A stretch of 64,000 nucleotides of DNA, taken from contig NZ_CP022112.1 of assembly GCF_000730165.1 (NCBI RefSeq), positions 434,001 through 498,000 of the forward strand, given 5' to 3'. Each line of letters starts with the position of its first letter. Position 1 is the stretch's first letter. The notes beneath the pieces are model-generated. The model did no database searches. It had not been told where the DNA came from and saw only the letters and a program-made list of their open reading frames with translations. Positions 9,264 to 17,145 of the stretch are shown piece by piece. This stretch comes from Nitrospirillum viridazoti CBAmc (GTDB lineage: Bacteria; Pseudomonadota; Alphaproteobacteria; Azospirillales; Azospirillaceae). Made by a program: the position numbers and the translations under genes.

Positions 9264-9298
9264 AAACGCCCCGATCGGCTGGCCGGGGCGTTTCATTT
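9264..9298. terminator. Bidirectional Rho-independent terminator
   Basis: A stem AAACGCCCC (9264-9272) pairs with GGGGCGTTT (9285-9293) across a 12-base loop. It is followed by CATTTT and preceded by a run of A. It sits between the convergent SDR gene (ends 9147) and the glutamine-synthetase-family gene (ends 9309) and can serve both strands. Confidence 0.8.
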
Positions 9299-9308
9299 TG
9301 GCGCGTCT

Positions 9309-10748
9309 TCAGTACAGATCAAAATATTCGCGGTGTTCCCAGTCGGTCACCGTGCTGTTGTAGCGGGCGACCTCGGCGCACTTGATCATCAGGAAGTGAT
9401 CGACGAAGCCGTCGCCAAAGCCGCGGCGCAGCAGATCGCTGCGGTCCAGCAACACCAGGGCGGATTCCAGGCTGGTGGGCAGGGCCTCGGCCTCGGCCAT
9501 ATAGGGGCTGTCGACGGCGGGGGGCGGTTCCTCCCCGGCCTCGATGCCGGCCAGGCCGGTCAGTATCTGTGAGGACAGGTAGAGGTAGGGGTTGGCCGCC
9601 GGCTCGCCGATGCGGTTCTCGATGCGGGTGGCGCCTGGCTCCCCGCGTGCCAGGACGCGCAGCAGGGCGCCCCGATTGTCCTCCCCCCAGGCCACCCGGT
9701 CGGGCGCCAGGCTGTTGGCGCGGTAGCGCTTGTACCCGTTGATGGTGGGGGTGCTGAAGGGCGTGGCCGCTGCGGCACCCCGCAGCAGGCCGGCCAGGAA
9801 CAGCCGGCCGATGCGGGACAGCCTGGGCGCGCCATCCGCCGCCGCGAACGCGTTGGCGCCGGTCCTGCGGTCGCGCAGGGACTGGTGCAGGTGCCAGCCG
9901 CTGGACATGGCGTTGGGCAACTGTGGCCGGCACATGAAGCTGGCGTGGTAGCCGTGGCGCCGGGCAATCTGTTTCACCGCGTTGCGGAACAGGATCATGT
10001 CGTCGGCCGGCTGGATGCCGCTGCCGGGGCTGAACACGAACTCGCACTGGCTGGGCCCGAACTCCAGTTCCAGCGAATGCAGCGGCAGGCCCAGGGCCAG
10101 GCAGTCGCGCCGCAGGATGTCCAGCACCGGCTCGATCTGGTCGAAGCGCTGCTCGGTCAGGTAGGCGTAGCCCTGGTGCAGCAGCGTGACCTCCGGCGGC
10201 GTGCCCGGTTGCCCGGAATCCGCCGGCGCCAGCTTGGGATCCACCAGCCGGGTCAGGTGGAATTCCACCTCCAGCCCGCTGACATAGTCGAAGCCGAGAT
10301 CGGCCAGCCGCGCCGCTGCCGCCTGCGCGATCCGCCGGGTGGACAGGGCTACCGGCCTGCCATCGGCATGGTAGAGGTCGCACATCATCCAGGCGGTGCC
10401 CGGCGCCCAGGGCAGGTGCCGGAAGGTGGCGGGGTCGGGCACCATGACCACGTCGCCGCCGCCCTGCAGGTCGGCGTTGCCGATGCCGGCCCCGGCGGTG
10501 AACACCGGCACCACCGTGCGGTGGGCGGTGTCCTTCAGCAACAGGGTGGAGGTGATGGCGCAGCCGTCGCGCAAGGCCCCGGGCATCGCGCCGGGCAGCA
10601 GCGTCTTGCCGCGCAGCAGGCCGTGCATGTCGGGGAAGGACAGGCGCACCTGGTGCAGGTCCCCGCCCTTGAGCCGGGCCAGCACTTCATCCGCCTGGCG
10701 CCGCTGGTCGTCCGTCCATAGGCCGTGGCGTTCGATGAAGGCCGGCAT
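9309..10748 (-). CDS. Glutamine synthetase family ligase (gamma-glutamylamide synthetase-like)
   Basis: This 479-residue protein belongs to the glutamine synthetase fold. It shows the EVEFHL metal-site strand, GWHLHQSL (the His-containing glutamate/ammonia-site loop) and the C-terminal ENRIGEPAANPYLYL segment. It lacks the features and length of housekeeping GlnA. It looks more like PuuA or gamma-glutamylanilide synthetase relatives, which join glutamate to an amine. The start ATG at 10746-10748 overlaps the stop of the Rieske oxygenase gene (TGATG), so the two are translationally coupled. In aniline degradation a GS-like enzyme works with a Rieske dioxygenase, and this pairing suggests a similar gamma-glutamylation step. 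No glutamine amidotransferase partner is visible. Confidence 0.85.
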   Translation of the reverse strand: MPAFIERHGLWTDDQRRQADEVLARLKGGDLHQVRLSFPDMHGLLRGKTLLPGAMPGALRDGCAITSTLLLKDTAHRTVVPVFTAGAGIGNADLQGGGDVVMVPDPATFRHLPWAPGTAWMMCDLYHADGRPVALSTRRIAQAAAARLADLGFDYVSGLEVEFHLTRLVDPKLAPADSGQPGTPPEVTLLHQGYAYLTEQRFDQIEPVLDILRRDCLALGLPLHSLELEFGPSQCEFVFSPGSGIQPADDMILFRNAVKQIARRHGYHASFMCRPQLPNAMSSGWHLHQSLRDRRTGANAFAAADGAPRLSRIGRLFLAGLLRGAAAATPFSTPTINGYKRYRANSLAPDRVAWGEDNRGALLRVLARGEPGATRIENRIGEPAANPYLYLSSQILTGLAGIEAGEEPPPAVDSPYMAEAEALPTSLESALVLLDRSDLLRRGFGDGFVDHFLMIKCAEVARYNSTVTDWEHREYFDLY

Positions 10749-12073
10749 CAGGCGCTGGCCTTCACGGGCGCGGTCCACGGCGCCTGCGCCCGGCGGCGGG
10801 CGTCGGTGCGCTGCCAATAGACCTGGATGTCCTCGCCCGCCTTGGCGACGCCGTCCACGGTGGCGGGGCCGGTGACGCCGGCCGCGGCGGCCGCGTCCAG
10901 CACCAGCAGGGGCGTCTCGCCCTGGTCGGACTTGCGCATCTGGCTCATCAGCATCATGCGGTAGGCGACGATGGCCTTGTCCGTCGTGCCCAGGTGCTCG
11001 CGCGTGCGGTCCTGGATGCGGCCCTGGCTTTCCACAGCCCACTGGTCGTGGACGTTGATGTCCTCACCCATGCCGGTGTAGGTGCGGCTGCGCTGTTCCA
11101 CCACGTCATAGCCATAGTCGTTGTGACGGCCCAGGCGCGGCTTGTAGTCGGGCAGGGTATAGAGCTGCAGGCGCTGACGGCGCATCTCTTCCTTGTTCAC
11201 GGGCTCGGCGAAGCCGGTGAAGGCGGCGTACCAATAGCAGCTGACATCGTCGATGGGCACATGCCACTGGGTGATGGTCATCATCTCCGACAGGGGGATG
11301 ACGAAGGCCTGGGGGAACAGCAGGTTGGTGACGCGCACATGGGTGTCGCCGGTGTTCAGCGCGCGCAGCGAGGTCAGGCGCAGGCCGATGTCCGTCTTCT
11401 CTACGCTGATGTCGGGGTTCTCATACTCCCGCAGCACCTGGGTCATGGTCATGTCGCTGTCGGCGGACTGGGCGCGGAACTGGCGGCCATAGCTGCCGGC
11501 GGCGTCCTCATCCTCGAAGAAGCGGTGCAGGAAGCTGGCGTGCGCGGGGTCGATGCCGACCTCCAGCGCTTGCAGCCAGTTGCAGTCCAGATAGCCCTTG
11601 AAGGCGAAGACGTGGCTGTCCGGGGCGATGAAGCAGTCCAGGTCGGGGAAGGCCGGCGCCTCACCCTCACCCAGATAGCCGAAGACCATGCCGCTCTTCT
11701 CCACCACCGGATAGGCGCGCTGGTGGATACGGGTGCACAGCTTGCTGCCCGCCGGCTCACCTGGGGTTTCGATGCAGTTGCCGTTCACGTCGAACAGCCA
11801 GCCGTGGAACAGGCAGCGCAGGCCGCCACCCTCCAGCCGGCCGAAGGCCAGGTCGGCGTTGCGGTGGGGGCAGTCGCGGTCCAACAGGCCCAGGCGCCCG
11901 GCCTCATCGCGGAACAGCACCATGTCCTGGCCCAGCACACGCACCGCCTTGGCGGGACGGGCGCCCTCCAGCTCCTCCACCAGGGCGATGGGCTGCCAAT
12001 AGCGGCGCAGCAGCTTGCCCAGCGACGTGTCGGGGCCCGACCGGGTGATCAGCGCGTTCTGTTCGGGAGTCAT
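10748..12073 (-). CDS. Rieske non-haem iron oxygenase, alpha subunit
   Basis: This 441-residue protein is the terminal oxygenase of a multicomponent ring-hydroxylating or demethylating system. The Rieske [2Fe-2S] ligands are Cys68-x-His70 and Cys87-x2-His90. The mononuclear iron site shows Asp175, His178 and His183 (EVGIDPAHASFLH). The layout and the single-subunit context resemble phthalate 4,5-dioxygenase or O/N-demethylase types. No beta subunit is seen. It is the first gene of a two-gene operon with the GS-family ligase. A [2Fe-2S] ferredoxin and a FAD reductase about 5 kb away are the likely electron donors. The substrate is unknown. Confidence 0.93.
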   Translation of the reverse strand: MTPEQNALITRSGPDTSLGKLLRRYWQPIALVEELEGARPAKAVRVLGQDMVLFRDEAGRLGLLDRDCPHRNADLAFGRLEGGGLRCLFHGWLFDVNGNCIETPGEPAGSKLCTRIHQRAYPVVEKSGMVFGYLGEGEAPAFPDLDCFIAPDSHVFAFKGYLDCNWLQALEVGIDPAHASFLHRFFEDEDAAGSYGRQFRAQSADSDMTMTQVLREYENPDISVEKTDIGLRLTSLRALNTGDTHVRVTNLLFPQAFVIPLSEMMTITQWHVPIDDVSCYWYAAFTGFAEPVNKEEMRRQRLQLYTLPDYKPRLGRHNDYGYDVVEQRSRTYTGMGEDINVHDQWAVESQGRIQDRTREHLGTTDKAIVAYRMMLMSQMRKSDQGETPLLVLDAAAAAGVTGPATVDGVAKAGEDIQVYWQRTDARRRAQAPWTAPVKASA

Positions 12074-12118
12074 GCGGTTGCTCCTGCTCTTCCTTGGTGC
12101 CAGGCGGCCCTATGCGGT

Positions 12119-12150
12119 GCCGCGCGCGGGGTTCATGCCCCACGCGCGGC
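12119..12150 (-). promoter_or_regulatory. Leader hairpin upstream of the Rieske/GS operon
   Basis: A 13-bp stem with one mismatch (12119-12131 with 12138-12150, six-base loop) lies about 45 bases upstream of the Rieske gene start. If transcribed it would form a strong hairpin in the leader. No T-run follows on either strand that would make it a simple terminator. The wider gap 12074-12366, between the Rieske gene and the divergent LOG gene, must hold both promoters but shows no other clear element. Confidence 0.35.
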
Positions 12151-12366
12151 TGGTTGCTTGTTTGGTTGGAAGCGGGACCCGTGCCAGTACTTCGCGGGGA
12201 TTGCCGTGCGCCCGCGTGATTTTCCATAGTATGCACCGGGTGCCGCACGCCCCCCGTTGCCCAAACGGCGGCGGGGCGGTGCCGAAACAAAACTGCCGTC
12301 GCGTTGTATAGGTCCCGGCCATGACCTATGCTTTGACTGCTCGCTCTATTAGGGATGCCTCACGAC

Positions 12367-12969
12367 ATGAGTGTGGAAACGCCTGCCGCCGCCACGCGGA
12401 CGTTGAAGAATATTGCGATTTTCTGTGGGTCGAACACCGGCCTGGGCGACGCTTTCAAGGACGCCGCCGCCCAGTTGGGCGCCACGCTGGCGCGCCGGGG
12501 CATCGGCATCGTCTATGGCGGCACGCACAAGGGCCTGATGGGCATCCTGGCCAATGCCGCCCTGGCGGAGGGCGGGCACGTCCACGGCGTCATCACCCGC
12601 CGCCTGTTCGAACGCGACCATCTGCACCCGACGCTCAGCCTGCATGAGATCGTGGAGGGCATGCGGGCGCGCAAAGAACGGATGCTGACCCTGGCGGACG
12701 CCTGCATCGCCCTGCCGGGCGGCATCGGCACCACCGAGGAGTTCATGGAAGCCTGGACCCTGAACCAGCTGGGCGACATCGACAAGCCGGTGGGCCTGCT
12801 GAATGTCGGCGGTTATTTCGACGCCTTCATGGCCTTCGTCGACACCATGATCGCCCAGCGCTTCCTGCCCCCCGAACACCGCGCCGGCATCGCCCTGGCC
12901 CCGGATGCCGACGGCCTGATCGACCAGCTGCAGGTGTTCCGGAAGCCCACCGTGGCCAAGTGGCTGTAG
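12367..12969 (+). CDS. LOG family protein (cytokinin riboside 5'-monophosphate phosphoribohydrolase-like)
   Basis: This protein of about 200 residues has the Rossmann-like LOG fold, which releases the base from nucleoside 5'-monophosphates. Motifs are FCGSNTGLG near the N-terminus, GGTHKGLMG, and the signature PGGIGTTEEFMEAWTLNQLG that builds the active site. An in-frame ATG at 12355 is possible, but the AGGG ahead of it is only one base away, so 12367 was preferred. The gene stands alone between two minus-strand operons. LOG proteins are common housekeeping or stress genes, so a tie to the surrounding catabolism is not assured. Confidence 0.9.
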   Translation: MSVETPAAATRTLKNIAIFCGSNTGLGDAFKDAAAQLGATLARRGIGIVYGGTHKGLMGILANAALAEGGHVHGVITRRLFERDHLHPTLSLHEIVEGMRARKERMLTLADACIALPGGIGTTEEFMEAWTLNQLGDIDKPVGLLNVGGYFDAFMAFVDTMIAQRFLPPEHRAGIALAPDADGLIDQLQVFRKPTVAKWL

Positions 12970-12988
12970 GCCCCGGCGCCTGAGGGGA

Positions 12989-14467
12989 TCAGCGAGAGCT
13001 GATCCACAGGCTTTTCGTCTCCAGATGCTCATCCAGGTGGGCACGGCCGTATTCCCGGCCGTAGCCGCTGGCCTTCATGCCGCCCGAGGGCATGGCCGGA
13101 TCGATGGCGTTGTAGCAGTTGACCCAGACCGATCCGGCACGCAGGCGCCGGCCCAGGCGATGGGCCCGGCCCACGTCGCGCGTCCACACCCCCGCACCCA
13201 GGCCGAAGGGGGTGGCGTTGGCCCGGGTGACGACCTCATCCTCGGTGGTGAAGGGCAGGGTTGCCAGGATGGGGCCGAAAATCTCCTCCCGCACCGCGCG
13301 CATGTCGTCGCGCGCGTCCACCAGCACGGTGGGCGGGAAGAAGAAGCCCTGGTCATAGCCGGCGCCGGTCAGGCGGCCGCCGCCGCTGATGGCCGTGGCG
13401 CCAGCGGCCCGGGCGTCGTCCATATGCCCGCAGACGCGGCCCAGCTGGCGGGCGCTGACCAGGGGCCCCAAATCGGTGTCCGGATCCATGCCGTCGCCGA
13501 TGCGCAAGGTCTGGGCGATCCGCGCCACCCGCTCGGCGAACTCCCGGTGCACGGGCTGCTCCACGAACAGGCGGGTGCCGGCGCTGCATACCTGGCCGGA
13601 ATTGGCGAAGGCGGCGATGACGGCGGTGCGGGCGGCCGCGTCCAGGTCGGCGTCGGCGAAGATGATGTTGGGCGACTTGCCGCCCAGCTCCAGCGACAGC
13701 TTCGTCAGGTTGGCGCCCGCGGCGGCGGCGATGGCGCGCCCGGTGGCGTCTGATCCGGTGAAGGCCAGCTTGTCGATGCCCGGATGGGCCGCCAGGGCGG
13801 CGCCTGCCTCAGCCCCGAAACCGGTGACGACGTTGAAGACGCCGGGCGGAACGCCGGCCTCCTCCGCCAGGCGCGCCAGCATCAGCGGTGCCAGCGAGGC
13901 GTCCTCCGCCGGCTTCAACACCAGGGTGCAGCCGGTGGCCAGCACGGGGCCGAGCTTGAGGACGGAGGCCCACAGCGGCCCGTTCCACGGGATGATGGCG
14001 CCGCAGACGCCCACAGGCTCCCGCAGGGTGCAGGCGAACATGTCGGGGTCGGACGGCTGGGCCGTCAGCCCTTCGATCGCCCGCGCCATGCCGGCGTAAT
14101 AGCGCAGCAGATCGACCAGCAGGGCCACGCTGCCCCGCGTGTGCCGGATGGGCGATCCCATTTCCAGCGTGTCGATGCGGGCGAAATCTTCCGCATCCCG
14201 TTCCAGCAGGTCCGCCAGGCGCAGCAGCAGGCGCTGCCGGTCGGCGGGGGAGAAGCGGGGCCAGGCGCCATCCTCGAACGCCGTGCGGGCGGCGGTGACG
14301 GCGGCGTCGACCTCCCGCGCCGTGCCGCGCGCGACGGTGGCCAGCACCTGGCCGTTGGCGGGGTTGCGCGTCTCGAAGGTCGCGTCGGTCACCTGCCAGC
14401 GGCCGCCGATGAACAGGGCCTTGGGCTGGCCGTCCAGGAAGGGGTGCACGGGGAGGGGCGCGCTCAT
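12989..14467 (-). CDS. NAD(P)-dependent aldehyde dehydrogenase
   Basis: This 492-residue enzyme oxidises an aldehyde to the acid. The expected residues are present: Asn162 (PWNGP), Glu260 (LELGGKSPN), catalytic Cys294 (GQVCSAG) and the FTGSDATGR cofactor loop near residue 236. The start MSAPLPVHPF at 14467 overlaps the stop of the DUF3830 gene by four bases (ATGA). In-frame sequence further upstream is only the shadow of that gene. It is the last gene of a four-gene minus-strand operon (SDR, PLP lyase, DUF3830, ALDH). Sequence features fit the betaine/hydroxymuconic semialdehyde dehydrogenase clan. Confidence 0.94.
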   Translation of the reverse strand: MSAPLPVHPFLDGQPKALFIGGRWQVTDATFETRNPANGQVLATVARGTAREVDAAVTAARTAFEDGAWPRFSPADRQRLLLRLADLLERDAEDFARIDTLEMGSPIRHTRGSVALLVDLLRYYAGMARAIEGLTAQPSDPDMFACTLREPVGVCGAIIPWNGPLWASVLKLGPVLATGCTLVLKPAEDASLAPLMLARLAEEAGVPPGVFNVVTGFGAEAGAALAAHPGIDKLAFTGSDATGRAIAAAAGANLTKLSLELGGKSPNIIFADADLDAAARTAVIAAFANSGQVCSAGTRLFVEQPVHREFAERVARIAQTLRIGDGMDPDTDLGPLVSARQLGRVCGHMDDARAAGATAISGGGRLTGAGYDQGFFFPPTVLVDARDDMRAVREEIFGPILATLPFTTEDEVVTRANATPFGLGAGVWTRDVGRAHRLGRRLRAGSVWVNCYNAIDPAMPSGGMKASGYGREYGRAHLDEHLETKSLWISSR

Positions 14468-14880
14468 GCGCGGGGCCGGAAGCTGATGGCTTGCGCCCCT
14501 TCCCACAGGACCTTGCGGCCCAGGGCCGGCAACTGCTGCTGGCCCTCGACGATGGTCAGGAAGTGGTTGCCGGCCAGTGGGCCCAGCTTGCTGGCGAAGG
14601 CGACGCCCCCGTAGGCCAGCAGGATCTCGGTTTCGCTGTAGCCGCCGGGATAGAAGATGAACTGCCCGGGGGCGGGATGGCGAGTGGCGTTCTCCCATGG
14701 CAGGTCATAGGGCGTGTCGCCCATGGGGATCCAGCAGCCCTCGCCGCTCCACCGCACGTGGATCAGCTTCTCGTCATAGGGCTGCATGGCCAGGAAGCGG
14801 GCGCAGGTGACAGGTGCCAGCTCTTCCTCCAGCCGGGCGGCGAAGCGGAAGCCACCGGCGGTGATGTCGATCAGGGTCAT
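14464..14880 (-). CDS. DUF3830 family protein (cyclophilin-like)
   Basis: This 138-residue protein matches the DUF3830 family. Characteristic pieces are ARLEEELAPVTCARF near the N-terminus, HVRWSGEGCWIPMGD, PGQFIFYPGGYSETEIL, and GPLAGNHFLTI. The family has a small beta-barrel resembling cyclophilin and often sits next to hydantoinase, racemase or amidase genes, but no enzymatic role is established. Here it lies between the PLP C-S lyase and the aldehyde dehydrogenase, whose start it overlaps by four bases. Confidence 0.85.
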   Translation of the reverse strand: MTLIDITAGGFRFAARLEEELAPVTCARFLAMQPYDEKLIHVRWSGEGCWIPMGDTPYDLPWENATRHPAPGQFIFYPGGYSETEILLAYGGVAFASKLGPLAGNHFLTIVEGQQQLPALGRKVLWEGAQAISFRPRA

Positions 14881-14917
14881 GGGATGTTCCTAGGCTCGGG
14901 TCAGCGGGGGCTTGGGG

Positions 14918-16114
14918 TCAGCGGGCGGCGGCCAGGCGGGCGAAGCCCCGTTCCAGGTCGGCAATCAGATCCTCCGGATCCTCCAGGCCGACATGCAGGC
15001 GCAGCGAGGGGCCCGGCGCCTCCCACGTCACGGCGGAGCGCAGGTCGGACGGGTAGGTCGGCACCACTAGGCTTTCATACCCACCCCAGCTGTAGCCCAG
15101 CTTGAACAGGTCCATATGGTCCAGCATGGCGGCGAACTGAGTGTCCGTGCAGGCGTTCAGCACCACGCCGAACAGGCCCGACGCGCCGTCGTAGTCGCGC
15201 TTCCAGATGGCATGGCCGGGGTCGTCGGGCAGGGCCGGGTACATCACCCGCGCCACCTCCGGGCGCCGCTGCAGCCACAGGGCCACGCGCAGGGCCGATT
15301 CCTGGTGCCGCTTCATGCGCAGCGCCAGGGTGCGCAGGCCGCGCAGGGCCATGTAGACGTCGTCCGGCCCGCCGCAATAGCCGGAGCCCGAGGCCGTCTT
15401 CTTCACCGGGATGAAGGCTTCCTCCGTACAGACGGCGATGCCCAGCATCAGGTCGGAATGGCCGGAGATGTACTTGGTGGCGGCGTTGACCGAGACGTCG
15501 ACGCCATGTTCCAGCGGCCGGAAGCACACGGGCGAGGCCCAGGTGTTGTCCATGATGGTCTTGATGCCCCGCGCCCGGCACAGCTTGGTGATGGCCGGCA
15601 CGTCCGTCATCTCGAAGGTCAGGGAGCCGGGGGATTCCAGATAGACGACCTTGGTGTTGGGCTGGAACAGCGCCTCGATCCCGGCGCCGATGGTCGGGCG
15701 GTAATAGGTGATCTCCACGCCGAATTTGCGCAGAAAATCCTCACAGAAGGCCCGCGCCGGACCGTACAGGCTGTCCACGATCAGCAGGTGGTCGCCCGCC
15801 GACAGGAAGGCGGTGAGCGACGCGCAGATGGCCCCCAGCCCGCAGGAGGTGGTGACGGCGCGGTAGCCGCCCTCCAGCAGGGTTACGGCGTCCTCGAAGG
15901 CGCGGGTCGTCTCCGTGCCCTCACGGCCGTAGGTGAAGCCGACATAAGCGCCCGAGGCCCGGTCCTTGCGGGTTTCCAGCAGTGCTTCCACGCTGTCGAA
16001 CAGAACGGTGGAGCAATGATAGACCGGCGGGTTCACGACGCCGTGGTTGGCCTTGGGGTCGCGGCCCGCGTGCAGGATCTGCGTTTCGCGCCGGAAGCCG
16101 GTCAAATCGCTCAT
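14918..16114 (-). CDS. Cystathionine beta-lyase / Cys-Met metabolism PLP enzyme
   Basis: This 398-residue fold-type I PLP enzyme shows the phosphate-binding TYGREGTET loop near residue 61 and the Asp189 that contacts the pyridine (MDNTWAS). The Schiff-base lysine is Lys214 in AATKYISGHSD. These features place it in the cystathionine beta-lyase/gamma-synthase group, closest in look to MetC-type C-S lyases. It is the second gene of the minus-strand operon that starts with the SDR at 16953. In a catabolic setting it may cleave a thioether or another gamma/beta-substituted amino acid rather than serve methionine synthesis. Confidence 0.9.
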   Translation of the reverse strand: MSDLTGFRRETQILHAGRDPKANHGVVNPPVYHCSTVLFDSVEALLETRKDRASGAYVGFTYGREGTETTRAFEDAVTLLEGGYRAVTTSCGLGAICASLTAFLSAGDHLLIVDSLYGPARAFCEDFLRKFGVEITYYRPTIGAGIEALFQPNTKVVYLESPGSLTFEMTDVPAITKLCRARGIKTIMDNTWASPVCFRPLEHGVDVSVNAATKYISGHSDLMLGIAVCTEEAFIPVKKTASGSGYCGGPDDVYMALRGLRTLALRMKRHQESALRVALWLQRRPEVARVMYPALPDDPGHAIWKRDYDGASGLFGVVLNACTDTQFAAMLDHMDLFKLGYSWGGYESLVVPTYPSDLRSAVTWEAPGPSLRLHVGLEDPEDLIADLERGFARLAAAR

Positions 16115-16158
16115 GTCTCAAGCTCTCCTTAAATCGCCATGCCCTAAACGACCATGAC

Positions 16159-16953
16159 TTAAACGACCATACCGGCATCGACCACGATGTCCTGGCCCGT
16201 CATCATCCGCCCGCCCGGGCCCAGCAGGTGCAGCATGGCGGCGGCGACGTCGTCCTCGCCCACCAGCCGCCCCAGCGCCGTGCCGGCAGTGAAGCGCTTC
16301 AGCGGCGCGTCCTCGGGTTCGCCATTGGCCGCCGCCGACTGGCGGAACAGCCGGCGCAGCCGTTCGCCGTCCACCCCGCCGGGCGAGATCATGTTGACCG
16401 TGACGCCATGCGGTGCCGCGTCCAGCGCGGCGGACCGCACCAGCCCGCGCAGCGCCCATTTCGAGGCGGCGTAGACGGAGAAGCCGGCCACCCCCTTGTG
16501 GCCATAGGTGCCGCCGATGACGATGACCTTGCCGCCGCCGCGCGCCACCATGCCGGGCAGGGTGGCCGTCAGGCTGTTCAACACGCCCAGCACATTGGTG
16601 TCGAAGCAGTGGCGGTAGGTGTCGGCGGAATTGGTCCAGATGGGCGCGCGAGGGGAACTGACGCCCGCAGCGCAGACGGTGATGTCCAGCGGGCCCAAGC
16701 GCGCTTCGGCCTCGGCGGCGGCGGCCTTCATCGCCTGTTCGTCGGTGACGTCGGCGCTGAGCGCGCAGACCGGGCCGCCGCGGGCCTGCAAATGATCGAA
16801 GGCCAACGCCCCCGCCTGCGGGTCGCGGCCGATCACGGCGACGGCGCAGCCGGCATCCGCCAGGGTGCGCGCCAGCATCAGGCCCAGCCCCCGCGTTCCC
16901 CCCGTCACCAGTGCGACCTTGCCCGCCAGTGCGCCCGTCAGTGCCCGTTCCAT
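16159..16953 (-). CDS. Short-chain dehydrogenase/reductase (SDR)
   Basis: This is a 264-residue classical SDR. The start MERALTGALAG at 16953 is preferred over an ATG 36 bases upstream because it places the TGGTRGLG cofactor motif at the usual distance. The catalytic motif is YAASK, with a C-terminal MTGQDIVVDAG. It opens the operon with the PLP lyase (44-bp gap), DUF3830 and aldehyde dehydrogenase genes. It lies divergent from the FAD reductase gene, with the first copy of the repeated 70-bp regulatory element in between. It shares the (Y)xASKW(G/A)LRG run with two other SDRs of the window. Confidence 0.92.
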   Translation of the reverse strand: MERALTGALAGKVALVTGGTRGLGLMLARTLADAGCAVAVIGRDPQAGALAFDHLQARGGPVCALSADVTDEQAMKAAAAEAEARLGPLDITVCAAGVSSPRAPIWTNSADTYRHCFDTNVLGVLNSLTATLPGMVARGGGKVIVIGGTYGHKGVAGFSVYAASKWALRGLVRSAALDAAPHGVTVNMISPGGVDGERLRRLFRQSAAANGEPEDAPLKRFTAGTALGRLVGEDDVAAAMLHLLGPGGRMMTGQDIVVDAGMVV

Positions 16954-17015
16954 GGTCCGACCCGAAATCCCCTTGTTCCATAGAATCACTAATGCGCCGG
17001 CCGGGTCGGGAAAAA

Positions 17016-17085
17016 GTGATCATTTGGCCACGGCGCCTGTAGAAAAAAGCACCGCCCCGGCCTCTTGTGTTGCCGTAATCATCAA
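17016..17085 (+). promoter_or_regulatory. 70-bp regulatory repeat, copy 1 (upstream of reductase/ferredoxin unit)
   Basis: This element is about 80% identical, without gaps, to 18792-18861 (56 of 70 positions by eye). Conserved blocks are GTGATCATT, GGCCACGGCGCC, AAAAGCACCGC and GTGTTGCCGTAATCATCA. The two ends form inverted half-sites (TGATCATT and AATCATCA). It ends about 60 bases before the FAD reductase start and lies about 60 bases upstream of the divergent SDR. A shared operator or promoter is the simplest reading. Confidence 0.7.
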
Positions 17086-17145
17086 CAGGACCGCCCGCCA
17101 GACCCGGCCGGCGGCGTCACAAGGCCGTTTGGCGGATAGGGTAAC

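Noticed and set aside
14464-14698. An N-terminal extension of the aldehyde dehydrogenase up to 14698
   Set aside because: That stretch is the out-of-frame shadow of the DUF3830 gene. The dehydrogenase N-terminus begins normally at 14467.
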